DNA of 64,000 nt, taken from contig NZ_JAFFIW010000021.1 of NCBI RefSeq assembly GCF_018588885.1, forward strand, positions 1 through 64,000, in the 5' to 3' direction. Source of the DNA: Mesorhizobium sp. dw_380. Lineage in GTDB: Bacteria > Pseudomonadota > Alphaproteobacteria > Rhizobiales > Rhizobiaceae. Of the stretch, positions 15,737-24,028 are shown one piece after another. Made by a program: the position numbers and the translations under genes. Numbering within the stretch: the first letter of the stretch is position 1; each line of letters opens with the position of its first letter. Under the pieces are notes generated by a model. It was not told where the DNA came from. It searched no databases and saw only the letters and a program-made list of their open reading frames with translations.

Positions 15737-16879
15737 ATGCAGTTCATCGATCTTGGCGCGCAGCGCGAACGTATCCGCGACCGGCTGAAGGCCGCGATCG
15801 ACCGTGTGGTCGAGGAAGGCCGATATATCCTCGGGCCGCAGGTCACCGAATTCGAGAACAAGCTCGCCGCCTATATCGGCACCAAGCATGTCGTGGCCTG
15901 TGCCAACGGCACCGACGCGCTGCTGCTGCCGTTGTTTGCAGCCGGCATCGGTCCGGGCGATGCGGTGTTCGTGCCGAGCTTCACCTTTGCCGCCACCGCC
16001 GAAGTGGTGGCGCTGGCCAAGGCGGAACCCGTCTTCGTCGATGTCGACCCTGAAACCTACAACATCGACATCGCCAGCCTCGAGGCGGCCATCGCCATGA
16101 TCAAGAAGGAAGGCCGGCTGAAGCCGAAGGCGATCATCCCCGTCGACCTGTTCGGCCTTGCCGCAGACTACGAAGCCATCATGGCCATTGCCAATCGCGA
16201 AGGGCTGTTGGTGATCGAGGACGCCGCCCAGTCGATGGGCGGGTCGCTTGACGGCAAGATGTGCGGTGCCTTCGGCCATGTCGGCTCGACCAGCTTCTAT
16301 CCGGCCAAGCCGCTTGGCTGCTATGGCGACGGCGGCGCGATGTTCACCAACGATGACGCGCTGGCCGACAAGCTGCGTTCCTTCGCCTTCCACGGCAAGG
16401 GCGAGACGCAATATGACAACATCCGTATCGGCATCAATTCGCGGCTCGACACGCTGCAGGCAGCGATCCTCATCGAGAAGCTCGCCATTCTCGAAGACGA
16501 GATGGTTGCGCGCCAGGTGGTGGCAAATCGCTATGCCGAGGGGCTTGGCGATATCGTGACGGCGGCCCGCAACCTCGACGGCAGCTGTTCGGCCTGGGCG
16601 CAGTATGCCATCGAGACGCCCAAGCGCGACGGATTGAAGGCACATCTCGGCGAAAAGGGCATTCCGTCTGTCATCTACTACGTCAAGCCGCTGCATGCCC
16701 AGATCGCCTATCGCGACTACCCGCGCACGCCGACCGGTCTTGCCGTCTCGGAGGAACTGCCGAAGCGCATCCTGTGCCTGCCGATGCACCCTTATCTCAG
16801 CGAAGCCGACCAGGACCGGATCATCGAGACGATCCGCAACTATATCGGCTCGAACTCGGCGCAGGCCGCAGCCGAGTAG
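15737..16879 (+). CDS. DegT/DnrJ/EryC1/StrS-family sugar aminotransferase
   Basis: PLP-dependent enzyme of the kind that makes amino sugars for LPS or other polysaccharides. The ATG at 15737, after a GAGG, gives 380 residues starting MQFIDLGAQRERIRDRL, the usual start of the family. Residues about 50-60 hold ANGTDALLL, the cofactor Asp is in VIEDAAQSMGG, and the PLP lysine is in SFYPAKPLGCYGDGG. The C-terminus has the LPMHPYLSEADQ element. It stands alone on the + strand beside the cys genes and before the polysaccharide region. The exact keto-sugar substrate cannot be read. Confidence 0.9.
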   Translation: MQFIDLGAQRERIRDRLKAAIDRVVEEGRYILGPQVTEFENKLAAYIGTKHVVACANGTDALLLPLFAAGIGPGDAVFVPSFTFAATAEVVALAKAEPVFVDVDPETYNIDIASLEAAIAMIKKEGRLKPKAIIPVDLFGLAADYEAIMAIANREGLLVIEDAAQSMGGSLDGKMCGAFGHVGSTSFYPAKPLGCYGDGGAMFTNDDALADKLRSFAFHGKGETQYDNIRIGINSRLDTLQAAILIEKLAILEDEMVARQVVANRYAEGLGDIVTAARNLDGSCSAWAQYAIETPKRDGLKAHLGEKGIPSVIYYVKPLHAQIAYRDYPRTPTGLAVSEELPKRILCLPMHPYLSEADQDRIIETIRNYIGSNSAQAAAE

Positions 16880-16892
16880 CCAGCAACCAATA

Positions 16893-17732
16893 TCAGGCGG
16901 GGCTCGCCCCTGCCCTGCCGCTGGCTATGAAATGCGGATTGGCGAAATCCTCGTCATCGGCCTGATCGCGCTTGCCGTAGGTCAAAGGCTTCCCGTCCAG
17001 CGTGCGTGTCGTGCCGCCCGCCGCGCGCAGCACGGCGTCGCCCGCCGCGGTGTCCCATTCCATGGTGCGGCCGAAGCGCGGATAGACATCCGCCTCGGCG
17101 CTGGCGAGAAGACAGAATTTCAGGGAGGATCCGACCGAGACGATCTCGGCGGCACCGAGATCGCGAATATAGGCTTCGGTTTCCGGCGTGTTGTGGGAGC
17201 GGCTGGCAACCACGGCCAGCGGAACCACGGCCGTTCTCACCGCAATCGGCCGGCGAGCGACGATCTGGTAGTCGCCATCGATTTCGAGGGATTCCGCCCT
17301 GCCCGGCCGGCCGGAAAAGAAGCGGCCGGTGCAAGGGGCGAAGACGACGCCGACTTCCGGCACGCCACGCCGGACAAGCGCTATGTTGACGGTGAAATCG
17401 GTCCGGCGATTGACGAATTCCTTGGTGCCGTCGAGCGGATCGATGAGGAAGAAGGCGTCGCCAAGATCGGTCGGCATGATTCCGGCCGCCGCTTCTTCCT
17501 CGGCCACGCACGGAATGTCGGGAAATGCGGCGCGCAGGCCGGCGAGGATGATCTTCTCGCTCTCGCGATCCGCCTCGGTCACCGGCGAGGCGTCCGATTT
17601 GCGGTCGACCGCGCAGCCGGCGTGGAATACGCGCATGACCTCGCGCCCGGCCGCCAGGGCCAGCCGCTCGAAGGTTTCAAGCATCAGCCCGTCGTCAGAT
17701 ACCGCCGCCGCTGTCATATTGGTCTTCGGCAA
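16893..17732 (-). CDS. cysQ: 3'(2'),5'-bisphosphate nucleotidase
   Basis: Hydrolyses PAP (and PAPS), the by-product of sulfotransfer and PAPS reduction. The 279 residues carry the inositol-monophosphatase fold signatures: SPVTEADRESE, VAEEE, and DPLDGTKEFVNRR, the Mg-binding core. The first ATG (17732) overlaps the end of cysNC by 38 bases. Internal ATGs at 17717 and 17684 are alternatives, the last giving MLETFERLALAAG. Its place behind cysD-cysNC links PAP removal to PAPS synthesis. The start is less certain than the function. Confidence 0.9.
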   Translation of the reverse strand: MPKTNMTAAAVSDDGLMLETFERLALAAGREVMRVFHAGCAVDRKSDASPVTEADRESEKIILAGLRAAFPDIPCVAEEEAAAGIMPTDLGDAFFLIDPLDGTKEFVNRRTDFTVNIALVRRGVPEVGVVFAPCTGRFFSGRPGRAESLEIDGDYQIVARRPIAVRTAVVPLAVVASRSHNTPETEAYIRDLGAAEIVSVGSSLKFCLLASAEADVYPRFGRTMEWDTAAGDAVLRAAGGTTRTLDGKPLTYGKRDQADDEDFANPHFIASGRAGASPA

Positions 17733-19632
17733 TGTCGCGCTCGTTCAGCCAGTGTTCCAGGGCATTTACCATCTCTTCAGCCGATTTGCCGAGCGTCTTC
17801 AGATGGATTTCCGGATCTTCCGGCGCCTCGTACGGAGAATCGACGCCGGTGAAGTTCTTAATCTCGCCATTCAGCGCGCGGGCATAGAGACCCTTCGGAT
17901 CACGTCTGGCGCACTCCTCGAAAGGCGTGTCGACAAACACTTCGATGAACTCGCCGTCGGCCATCAGCTCGCGCGCCATGCGCCGCTCGGCGCTGAACGG
18001 CGAAATGAACGAGACAATGACAATCAACCCGGCATCAGCCATCAGCTTGGCGACTTCGGCCACCCGGCGGATATTCTCGACGCGATCGGCGTCGGTGAAT
18101 CCGAGATCGCGGTTGAGACCATGGCGGACATTGTCACCATCCAGGATGTAGGTATGCCGGCCTGTGGCGAATAGCTTCTTCTCGAGAAGGTTGGCGATGG
18201 TCGACTTGCCGGAACCCGAAAGCCCGGTGAACCAGAACACGGCCGGCCGCTGGTTCTTCATGTCGGCGCGCACGCGCTTGCCGACATCGAGCGACTGCCA
18301 GTGGATGTTTTCGGCACGACGCAGCGAGTGCGCAATCATGCCGGCGCCAACGGTGGCGTTGCTGATGCGGTCGATCAGGATGAAGGCGCCGGTCGTGCGG
18401 TTCTCGGCGAAAGGATCAAAAGCGATCGGCGCCCGCGTCGAGATGTTGCAGATGCCGACTTCGTTCATTTCAAGCGACTTGGCCGCCTCATGGGCGAAGT
18501 CGTTGACATTGATGCGGTATTTCAGATCGGTGACGGTGGCGCTGGTCTGGTCGGTTTCGGTGCGCAGGATGTAGGAGCGGCCGGGCAGCAGCGCATGCTC
18601 GTCAAACCAGACGATGTTCGCGGCGAACTGGTCGGCGACCGCTGGCCGGGCGGCCGGCGAAACCAGCATGTTGCCGCGTGAGACCTCGACCTCGTCGTCA
18701 AGAACGAGCGTGATGGCCTGGCCGGCCACCGCTTGTTTGAGATCGCCACCATGAGCGACGATGCGCTTGACATGCGAGGACTTGCCGGATTTGGCGACGA
18801 CGACCTCGTCGCCTTGCGCAATGGCGCCGGACGCGATCGTGCCGGCAAAGCCACGGAAATCGAGATTGGGACGATTGACGTACTGGACCGGAAAACGGAA
18901 CGGCAGCTCGGCAGCAGCCTGTTCGACCGAAACGGTCTCGAGGTGCTCGATCAGCGTCGGGCCGGCATACCACTGCATGTTCTCGGAGCGGCTGCTGACA
19001 TTGTCGCCATAGCGGGCCGACATCGGGATCGGCGCGATGGTCTGGAAGCCGAGATCGCGCGAGAACTGCCGGTAGTCTTCGACGATCCGGTCGAAGACTA
19101 CCTGGTCGAAATCGACGAGATCGATCTTGTTGACGGCCAGCACGATGTGACGGATACCGAGCAGCGAGGCGATGATCGAATGGCGCCTGGTCTGGCGCAG
19201 CACCCCTTGGCGGGCATCGATCAGCACGATCGCAAGATCGGCGGTCGAGGCGCCTGTCGCCATATTGCGGGTGTATTGCTCGTGGCCGGGCGTGTCGGCG
19301 ACGATGAACTTGCGCTTCGGCGTGGCAAAGAAGCGGTAGGCGACGTCGATGGTGATGCCTTGTTCGCGCTCGGCCTCGAGGCCGTCGACCAGCAGCGCGA
19401 AATCGATGTCATCGCCGGTCGTGCCGTGCTTGCGCGAATCGCGTTCGAGCGCGGCGAGCTGGTCCTCGAAAATCTGCTTGGTGTCGGACAATAGGCGTCC
19501 GATCAGCGTCGACTTGCCGTCATCGACCGAACCGCAGGTGAGGAAGCGCAGCAGCGACTTCTTCTCCTGCGCCGCCAGATAATCGCGAACGCCGTCGGTG
19601 GGGGCGAGGCTCTTGGCCATGATGTGGCGCAT
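17695..19632 (-). CDS. cysN/cysC: Bifunctional sulfate adenylyltransferase subunit 1 / adenylylsulfate kinase
   Basis: Activates sulfate: the N-terminal GTPase half works with CysD to make APS, and the C-terminal half phosphorylates APS to PAPS. The 645 residues show G1 GSVDDGKST (34-42), G3 DTPGHEQY (113-120), G4 NKIDL, and a second P-loop GLSGSGKST near residue 470 followed by LDGDNVRHGLNRDLGF. This fused form is also that of rhizobial NodQ, but no nod gene or nod box is seen nearby. cysD lies just upstream and cysQ overlaps the end. An in-frame ATG at 19620 is an alternative start. Confidence 0.94.
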   Translation of the reverse strand: MRHIMAKSLAPTDGVRDYLAAQEKKSLLRFLTCGSVDDGKSTLIGRLLSDTKQIFEDQLAALERDSRKHGTTGDDIDFALLVDGLEAEREQGITIDVAYRFFATPKRKFIVADTPGHEQYTRNMATGASTADLAIVLIDARQGVLRQTRRHSIIASLLGIRHIVLAVNKIDLVDFDQVVFDRIVEDYRQFSRDLGFQTIAPIPMSARYGDNVSSRSENMQWYAGPTLIEHLETVSVEQAAAELPFRFPVQYVNRPNLDFRGFAGTIASGAIAQGDEVVVAKSGKSSHVKRIVAHGGDLKQAVAGQAITLVLDDEVEVSRGNMLVSPAARPAVADQFAANIVWFDEHALLPGRSYILRTETDQTSATVTDLKYRINVNDFAHEAAKSLEMNEVGICNISTRAPIAFDPFAENRTTGAFILIDRISNATVGAGMIAHSLRRAENIHWQSLDVGKRVRADMKNQRPAVFWFTGLSGSGKSTIANLLEKKLFATGRHTYILDGDNVRHGLNRDLGFTDADRVENIRRVAEVAKLMADAGLIVIVSFISPFSAERRMARELMADGEFIEVFVDTPFEECARRDPKGLYARALNGEIKNFTGVDSPYEAPEDPEIHLKTLGKSAEEMVNALEHWLNERDIAEDQYDSGGGI

Positions 19633-19634
19633 GG

Positions 19635-20540
19635 TCAGAAATACCCCTCGCGCTTCTTCTTTTCCATCGAGCCGGCCTCATCGCGGTCGATCAGGCGCCC
19701 CTGCCGTTCGGAGGTGCGCGCGGTCAGCATCTCGCCGACGATGGCTTCGAGCGTGTCCGCATCCGATTCGATGGCGCCTGTCAGCGGGTAGCAGCCTAGC
19801 GTGCGGAACCGCACCAGCCGATCCTGCACGACTTCGCCGGGGCGCAGTTTCATGCGCTCGTCATCCCGCAGGATCAGCATGCCGTCGCGTTCGACGACCG
19901 GCCGTTGCTTGGCGAAATAGAGCGGCACGATCGGGATGTTCTCCTGCAGGATGTACTGCCAGATATCGAGCTCGGTCCAGTTCGACAGCGGGAAGACGCG
20001 GATCGATTCACCCGACGCGATGCGGGTGTTGAATATCTTCCACATCTCAGGCCGCTGGTTCTTCGGATCCCAGACATGCTGGGCATTGCGGAAAGAGAAT
20101 ATGCGTTCCTTGGCGCGCGACTTCTCCTCGTCGCGGCGGGCGCCGCCAAAGGCGGCATCGAAACCATACTTGTCGAGCGCCTGGCGCAGCCCCACGGTCT
20201 TCATCACATGAGTGTGGGTGTTCGAACCGTGGTCGAACGGATTGATGTTGTCGCGTACGCCGTCTTCGTTGACATGGACCAAAAGGTCGAAGCCGAGCTT
20301 CTGCGCCATCTGATCGCGAAATGCGATCATTTCGCGAAATTTCCAGGTGGTGTCGACATGAAGAAACGGAAACGGGGGCTTGGCGGGATAGAACGCCTTC
20401 ATTGCCAGATGCATCAGCACGGATGAATCCTTGCCAACGGAATAGAGCATGACCGGCTTGGCGAAGGCGGCCGCAACCTCGCGGAAGATGTGGATGGACT
20501 CGGCTTCAAGCCGCTGCAGATGCGTAAGCGCTATGGTCAT
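19635..20540 (-). CDS. cysD: Sulfate adenylyltransferase subunit 2
   Basis: Catalytic adenylylating subunit that pairs with CysN to form APS from ATP and sulfate. From the ATG at 20540 it has 301 residues beginning MTIALTHLQRLEAESIHIFR, the usual start of CysD. The PP-loop is LYSVGKDSSVLMHLA, and GGARRDEEKSRAKERIFSFR is the conserved middle motif. A TTG at 20588 would add 16 residues without support. Two bases separate its stop from the cysNC start. It is the first gene of cysD-cysNC-cysQ, so the promoter lies in the 494-base region upstream. Confidence 0.93.
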   Translation of the reverse strand: MTIALTHLQRLEAESIHIFREVAAAFAKPVMLYSVGKDSSVLMHLAMKAFYPAKPPFPFLHVDTTWKFREMIAFRDQMAQKLGFDLLVHVNEDGVRDNINPFDHGSNTHTHVMKTVGLRQALDKYGFDAAFGGARRDEEKSRAKERIFSFRNAQHVWDPKNQRPEMWKIFNTRIASGESIRVFPLSNWTELDIWQYILQENIPIVPLYFAKQRPVVERDGMLILRDDERMKLRPGEVVQDRLVRFRTLGCYPLTGAIESDADTLEAIVGEMLTARTSERQGRLIDRDEAGSMEKKKREGYF

Positions 20541-21034
20541 GGACTGTGAGCGTTCTCTCGTGCCTCGCGACAGAAGACCTTGCGTCAAATCATCGAGCCT
20601 TTACGCCCGGTTCAAGCTTCGCTTCTGGGACAAAATGTTTTGTGCGGGCGTTCTAGCAGATCGGCGCACGGCAGAACAATGCAGGACGAGCCCGGCAGCG
20701 GTCCGTTCGAGAATGAATTTTCCATGGTTTCGCCAGAACCCAGAAATTTCTGTTCGCATGACCTGCAACCGGGAAAAAGCAGGAAAAATAAATGCCCGGG
20801 AGAACAGGACGACAAACGCTTCCAGGTGCCCTTTCCCAGTCGACGGCCGCTGGCAGCCGATTTTCGGTGACAACACGCCCCGACGCACTATCGAAAAGCC
20901 AGCCCAGCCGCTATACAACCTCGGAAGCGGGCAAGATGCATCACGAAGCATGGGCAAATTTCGAGGCGAGCACATTTGGTTCCACCAAACAGGATGTGCC
21001 GCATAAAGCTACTCGAGAATAGCGAGCCCGAAAC
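20541..21034. other. Divergent intergenic region, cysD to membrane polymerase gene
   Basis: No convincing gene is seen. Two small palindromes stand out: ACAAAATGTTTTGT at 20630-20643, about 90 bases upstream of cysD, and TTTGGT/ACCAAA at 20975-20980 and 20984-20989, about 45 bases before the next gene. The former could be an operator for sulfur control and the latter a leader hairpin. Both are guesses from symmetry alone. Confidence 0.4.
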
Positions 21035-22393
21035 TTGAACCGGCTTTCGTCTGCAAAACAGCAACTCACGCCTTCGCGGATCAATATCTACTTTTCCACT
21101 CTTTGCTTCTTTTTTCCACCGGTTCTGGGATCGGTGGTCAGCTTCGTGTTCAATGGCGGCGGTCTGTGGTCCGTCCTGTTGATCGCTTCCGGGAAAAGAC
21201 GCTTCAATGTCGACCCGGCGATGATGGCGCTCACGATCGCGATCTATGCCTATTGCGCGGCCAATCTCGTCGCCTCGATTGCCAACAACGCGATCGTCAG
21301 GGATGCGACGCACCTGATCCCGCTCGTCACCTTCCTATTTTTCCCCCTCTCCTACTCGACCTGGAGCATCACCCAGAAAGCCACACTTGTCCGCATCATC
21401 GTGCTGAGCAGCATGGCGGCCTGTTTTGTCGCGCTGCTTCTGGCGGTCTTTCAGCAATATTGGCTGGGGACGAGGGCCGAGGGCGGAGCCGGCAATGCGA
21501 TTGTGTTCGCCGAGGTCCTCTGCCTTGCAGTGATGGTTTGTGTGGCCGGTGCCCTGTCGGGCATGGAGAGACACAGGATCGCCCTCATCTGCGCAGCCCT
21601 TGGCGGGACGATCGCCATCATCTACTCCCAAACGCGGATTGTCTGGCTGGCTCTGCTGCTTGCCGGCATTGCCGTTCTACTGATCAACCAGCATAGGCTG
21701 ACAGGGCGAAATCTCGTTCGGCTGCTGTTGCTGCTGGTTGCGGTCGTCATCGTTATCGCTGCTGTCGGCTTCCAGACGATATCGGGACGCGTCGAATTTC
21801 TGCGCTCCGACTGGGACGCGCTCGCCATCCATGGTGACCACACGACAGCCTTGGGATTACGCGTCGCTCTTTGGGACATCGGCCTGAAGGCGTTTCGTGC
21901 AATGCCATTATTCGGACATGGGGTGGGCGCCACCCAGCTCTTGATAAAGCAGGGCTTCCAGGATCAATTCGGGATGGATGCGGGCTTCAATCATTTCCAC
22001 AACGGCTTGCTGACCGCCTTGGTGCAGGCAGGAATTCTTGGCGCGGTGACGCTGGCGGCGATCTTTGTCATTGCCGTCAGAAATGCCTCCCTGGTCTTGC
22101 GAAACAGCACCGATCCGATCGAGCGTTTTGGCGCTACAATGATTGTCATCGTGGTGATCACCTATCTCACTGCCGGGATGACAGGCATCCTGGTCGGTCA
22201 TGACATTCTGGACTCGGTACTGATGATCTTCCTGGTGTCGGGTACATATCTTGCCTCCGGCCGCCAGGTTTCGGTGATGGAAGACCATGCACTGCCGGTC
22301 GTGACGGAGAACCGAGGGCTTTCGCAAGTGACGGAAGACCGCATCTTTCCGCCGGAAACGGAAGATCGGGCGCTTCCATCCACCACCCAATAG
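21035..22393 (+). CDS. O-antigen ligase/polymerase-like membrane protein
   Basis: Polytopic inner-membrane protein of the Wzy/WaaL (O-antigen ligase) type. The 452 residues contain about ten to twelve hydrophobic segments, a charged periplasmic loop (SGRVEFLRSDWDAL), and the typical GHGVGATQ followed by FNHFHNGLLTALVQAGILG, where the HNG element is characteristic. The last 50 residues are polar with a four-times repeated VTE/PET pattern. The longest frame starts at a TTG without a clear ribosome site, so the true start may be elsewhere. It probably forms an operon with the following epimerase (12 bases apart). Ligase and polymerase cannot be told apart. Confidence 0.78.
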   Translation: MNRLSSAKQQLTPSRINIYFSTLCFFFPPVLGSVVSFVFNGGGLWSVLLIASGKRRFNVDPAMMALTIAIYAYCAANLVASIANNAIVRDATHLIPLVTFLFFPLSYSTWSITQKATLVRIIVLSSMAACFVALLLAVFQQYWLGTRAEGGAGNAIVFAEVLCLAVMVCVAGALSGMERHRIALICAALGGTIAIIYSQTRIVWLALLLAGIAVLLINQHRLTGRNLVRLLLLLVAVVIVIAAVGFQTISGRVEFLRSDWDALAIHGDHTTALGLRVALWDIGLKAFRAMPLFGHGVGATQLLIKQGFQDQFGMDAGFNHFHNGLLTALVQAGILGAVTLAAIFVIAVRNASLVLRNSTDPIERFGATMIVIVVITYLTAGMTGILVGHDILDSVLMIFLVSGTYLASGRQVSVMEDHALPVVTENRGLSQVTEDRIFPPETEDRALPSTTQ

Positions 22394-22405
22394 CCGCTCC
22401 GGGCA

Positions 22406-23365
22406 ATGGCAATGAAGATCCTGGTTACAGGTGCGACAGGCTTCATCGGCCGCCAGATAGTCCATCGGCTTCGTAAGGCGGGCGCCGAGCTTCGCCTCGC
22501 ATCCCGTCACCCGCAGACGCTTGGTCCGGGACATGACACGGTGCTGATGCCCGGATTCGATGCACCGGTGGCTGCCTTCCTGGCGCTTACCAGGGATGTT
22601 ACGGATATCGTTCATTGCGCGGGCCTGAACAATGATGACGGCAACGCCACCGAAGCCGATTTCCTGGCGGTCAATGCGGAATTGAGCGCACGGCTGGCGC
22701 AAGCCGCCGCGACACAGGCAAGCGGACGCTTCATCCATCTGTCCTCCATCCGGGCCGTGATCGGCGCGCGTGTCAGTGCAACGATCGACGAGGACACGAT
22801 GCCCGATCCGCAATGCGGCTATGGGCGCTCCAAGCGCGCAGCGGAGATCAGGGTGCTGGAGGCCTATGCGTCGCTTGGCCGTCGCGATGCCACCGTGCTG
22901 CGGCTGCCGCCGGTCCATGGAAGTGGCATGAAAGGAAACCTGGCGACGTTGATGCGCCTGGCCGATACGCCCCTGCCGCTGCCGACTGGCGCATTGACGG
23001 GAAACCGGTCGCTGCTGTCATCACAATCAGCGGCGGGCGCGGTGTCGCATCTCTTGACCCATTCGGGGCCGCTGCGCCCGATCTATGTTGGAAGCGATGG
23101 GCCGCCGGTTTCGGTCGCCGAGATCGTCTGCGCCTTTCGCAGCGGTTTCGGAAGGCCGAAACGCCTGATGGGCCTGCCGGGCGGGCCGATGCGGGCGGCC
23201 GCGATTGTGCTGGGCAAGCGGGCGTTCTGGGACAGCCTGACCGCGACACAGATATGCGACCCTTCCCTGCTCATGTCCGAAGGGTGGCTGCCGGAAACCG
23301 GCACGCTGGAACGGCTGGCGGAGATAGCGCGGCTCGGAAACGCTCAATCGCCTCCGTTCCGATAG
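22406..23365 (+). CDS. NAD-dependent epimerase/dehydratase (UDP-sugar epimerase-like)
   Basis: Short-chain dehydrogenase of the extended type. The 319 residues start MAMKILVTGATGFIGRQIV, the NAD-binding GxxGxxG, and have the catalytic pair in YGRSK near residue 140 after HLSSIRAV. It resembles the WbpV/Fnl-type epimerases that often neighbour a WecA- or WbaP-type sugar transferase, as here. Its last 22 bases overlap the end of the convergent sugar-transferase gene. The substrate is not determined, UDP-GlcNAc or UDP-glucose derivatives are plausible. Confidence 0.83.
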   Translation: MAMKILVTGATGFIGRQIVHRLRKAGAELRLASRHPQTLGPGHDTVLMPGFDAPVAAFLALTRDVTDIVHCAGLNNDDGNATEADFLAVNAELSARLAQAAATQASGRFIHLSSIRAVIGARVSATIDEDTMPDPQCGYGRSKRAAEIRVLEAYASLGRRDATVLRLPPVHGSGMKGNLATLMRLADTPLPLPTGALTGNRSLLSSQSAAGAVSHLLTHSGPLRPIYVGSDGPPVSVAEIVCAFRSGFGRPKRLMGLPGGPMRAAAIVLGKRAFWDSLTATQICDPSLLMSEGWLPETGTLERLAEIARLGNAQSPPFR

Positions 23366-23898
23366 AGCGTTCCAAACAGGATCCGAAGGTCGAGCCAAAA
23401 CGATGCCGTCCTGAGATAGGCGGCATCCGTTTCGGCCAGTAGCCGCGGGGTCGACATGTCGATGCCCCTGATCTGGGCCATGCCGGTTATGCCCGGAAGC
23501 GCTGCCAAAACGCCCAGCCGCCTACGACTCTCGATCAGTTCCGTCTGCGTCGGCAGGCAGGGCCGCGGCCCGACCAGGCTCATTTCGCCCTTCAGAACAT
23601 TCCAGAACTGCGGCAATTCATCGAGCTTAAACTTCCGCAAGATCTTTCCGACCGCGGTCACGGCATTCGCCGGCGCTTCGTGCGATGGCAAGGAAGGCGT
23701 TCCCTCGTACATCGTCCTCAACTTGTGGCAGCGGAAAAGCGCGCCGTCGCGACCGACCCGCGTTTGCGAAAAAATCGCCGGACCGGGCGACGAGGCTCGA
23801 ACGGCAAGGACGCAGAGCAACAGAACAGGAGACGTCATCACCAACAGCAGGGTCGTGGCGACGAGATCGAAGGCTCGCTTCAATTCCTTCACGGCCAT
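23344..23898 (-). CDS. Initiating sugar transferase (WcaJ/ExoY type, catalytic domain only)
   Basis: Phosphoglycosyl transferase that places the first sugar phosphate on undecaprenyl phosphate. From the ATG at 23898 it has 184 residues: a short positively charged start, one hydrophobic segment (LVATTLLLVMTSPVLLLCVLAV), then KFKLDELPQFWNVLKGEMS and LVGPRPCLP, the family core with the catalytic Asp-Glu pair. It lacks the N-terminal multi-span domain of WbaP-like proteins, as do the small single-membrane-helix members such as PglC. A longer start to 24006 would read through a dispersed repeat and is rejected. It overlaps the end of the convergent epimerase. Confidence 0.88.
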   Translation of the reverse strand: MAVKELKRAFDLVATTLLLVMTSPVLLLCVLAVRASSPGPAIFSQTRVGRDGALFRCHKLRTMYEGTPSLPSHEAPANAVTAVGKILRKFKLDELPQFWNVLKGEMSLVGPRPCLPTQTELIESRRRLGVLAALPGITGMAQIRGIDMSTPRLLAETDAAYLRTASFWLDLRILFGTLYRNGGD

Positions 23899-23910
23899 CC
23901 CCTGATCACT

Positions 23911-23961
23911 AGAGCAATTCCAGGAAAAGTGTGAAACGGTTTTCCCCTTTGGAATTGCTCT
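23911..23961 (+). repeat. Dispersed intergenic repeat, copy B
   Basis: Reads agagcaattccaggaaaagt followed by gtgaaacggttttcccc and tttggaattgctct. The ends AGAGCAATTCC and GGAATTGCTCT are perfect inverted repeats, so the element can fold on itself. It lies just upstream of the sugar-transferase start. It matches 3341-3393 in reverse orientation closely and 47361-47392 partly. Confidence 0.8.
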
Positions 23962-24028
23962 GACGACGCCGACGGCTGGATCGATATCCAGGCAAAATCT
24001 CGCCATTCAACCGTCAGCTGCAACGTCT

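Noticed and set aside
17695..20540. Nodulation genes nodP/nodQ
   Set aside because: CysNC has the same domain order as NodQ, but there are no nod genes or nod box nearby and cysQ follows, so housekeeping sulfate activation is the simpler call.
20601..20975. A 124-codon minus-strand frame in the gap upstream of cysD
   Set aside because: No ribosome site, no motif, and atypical codon use.
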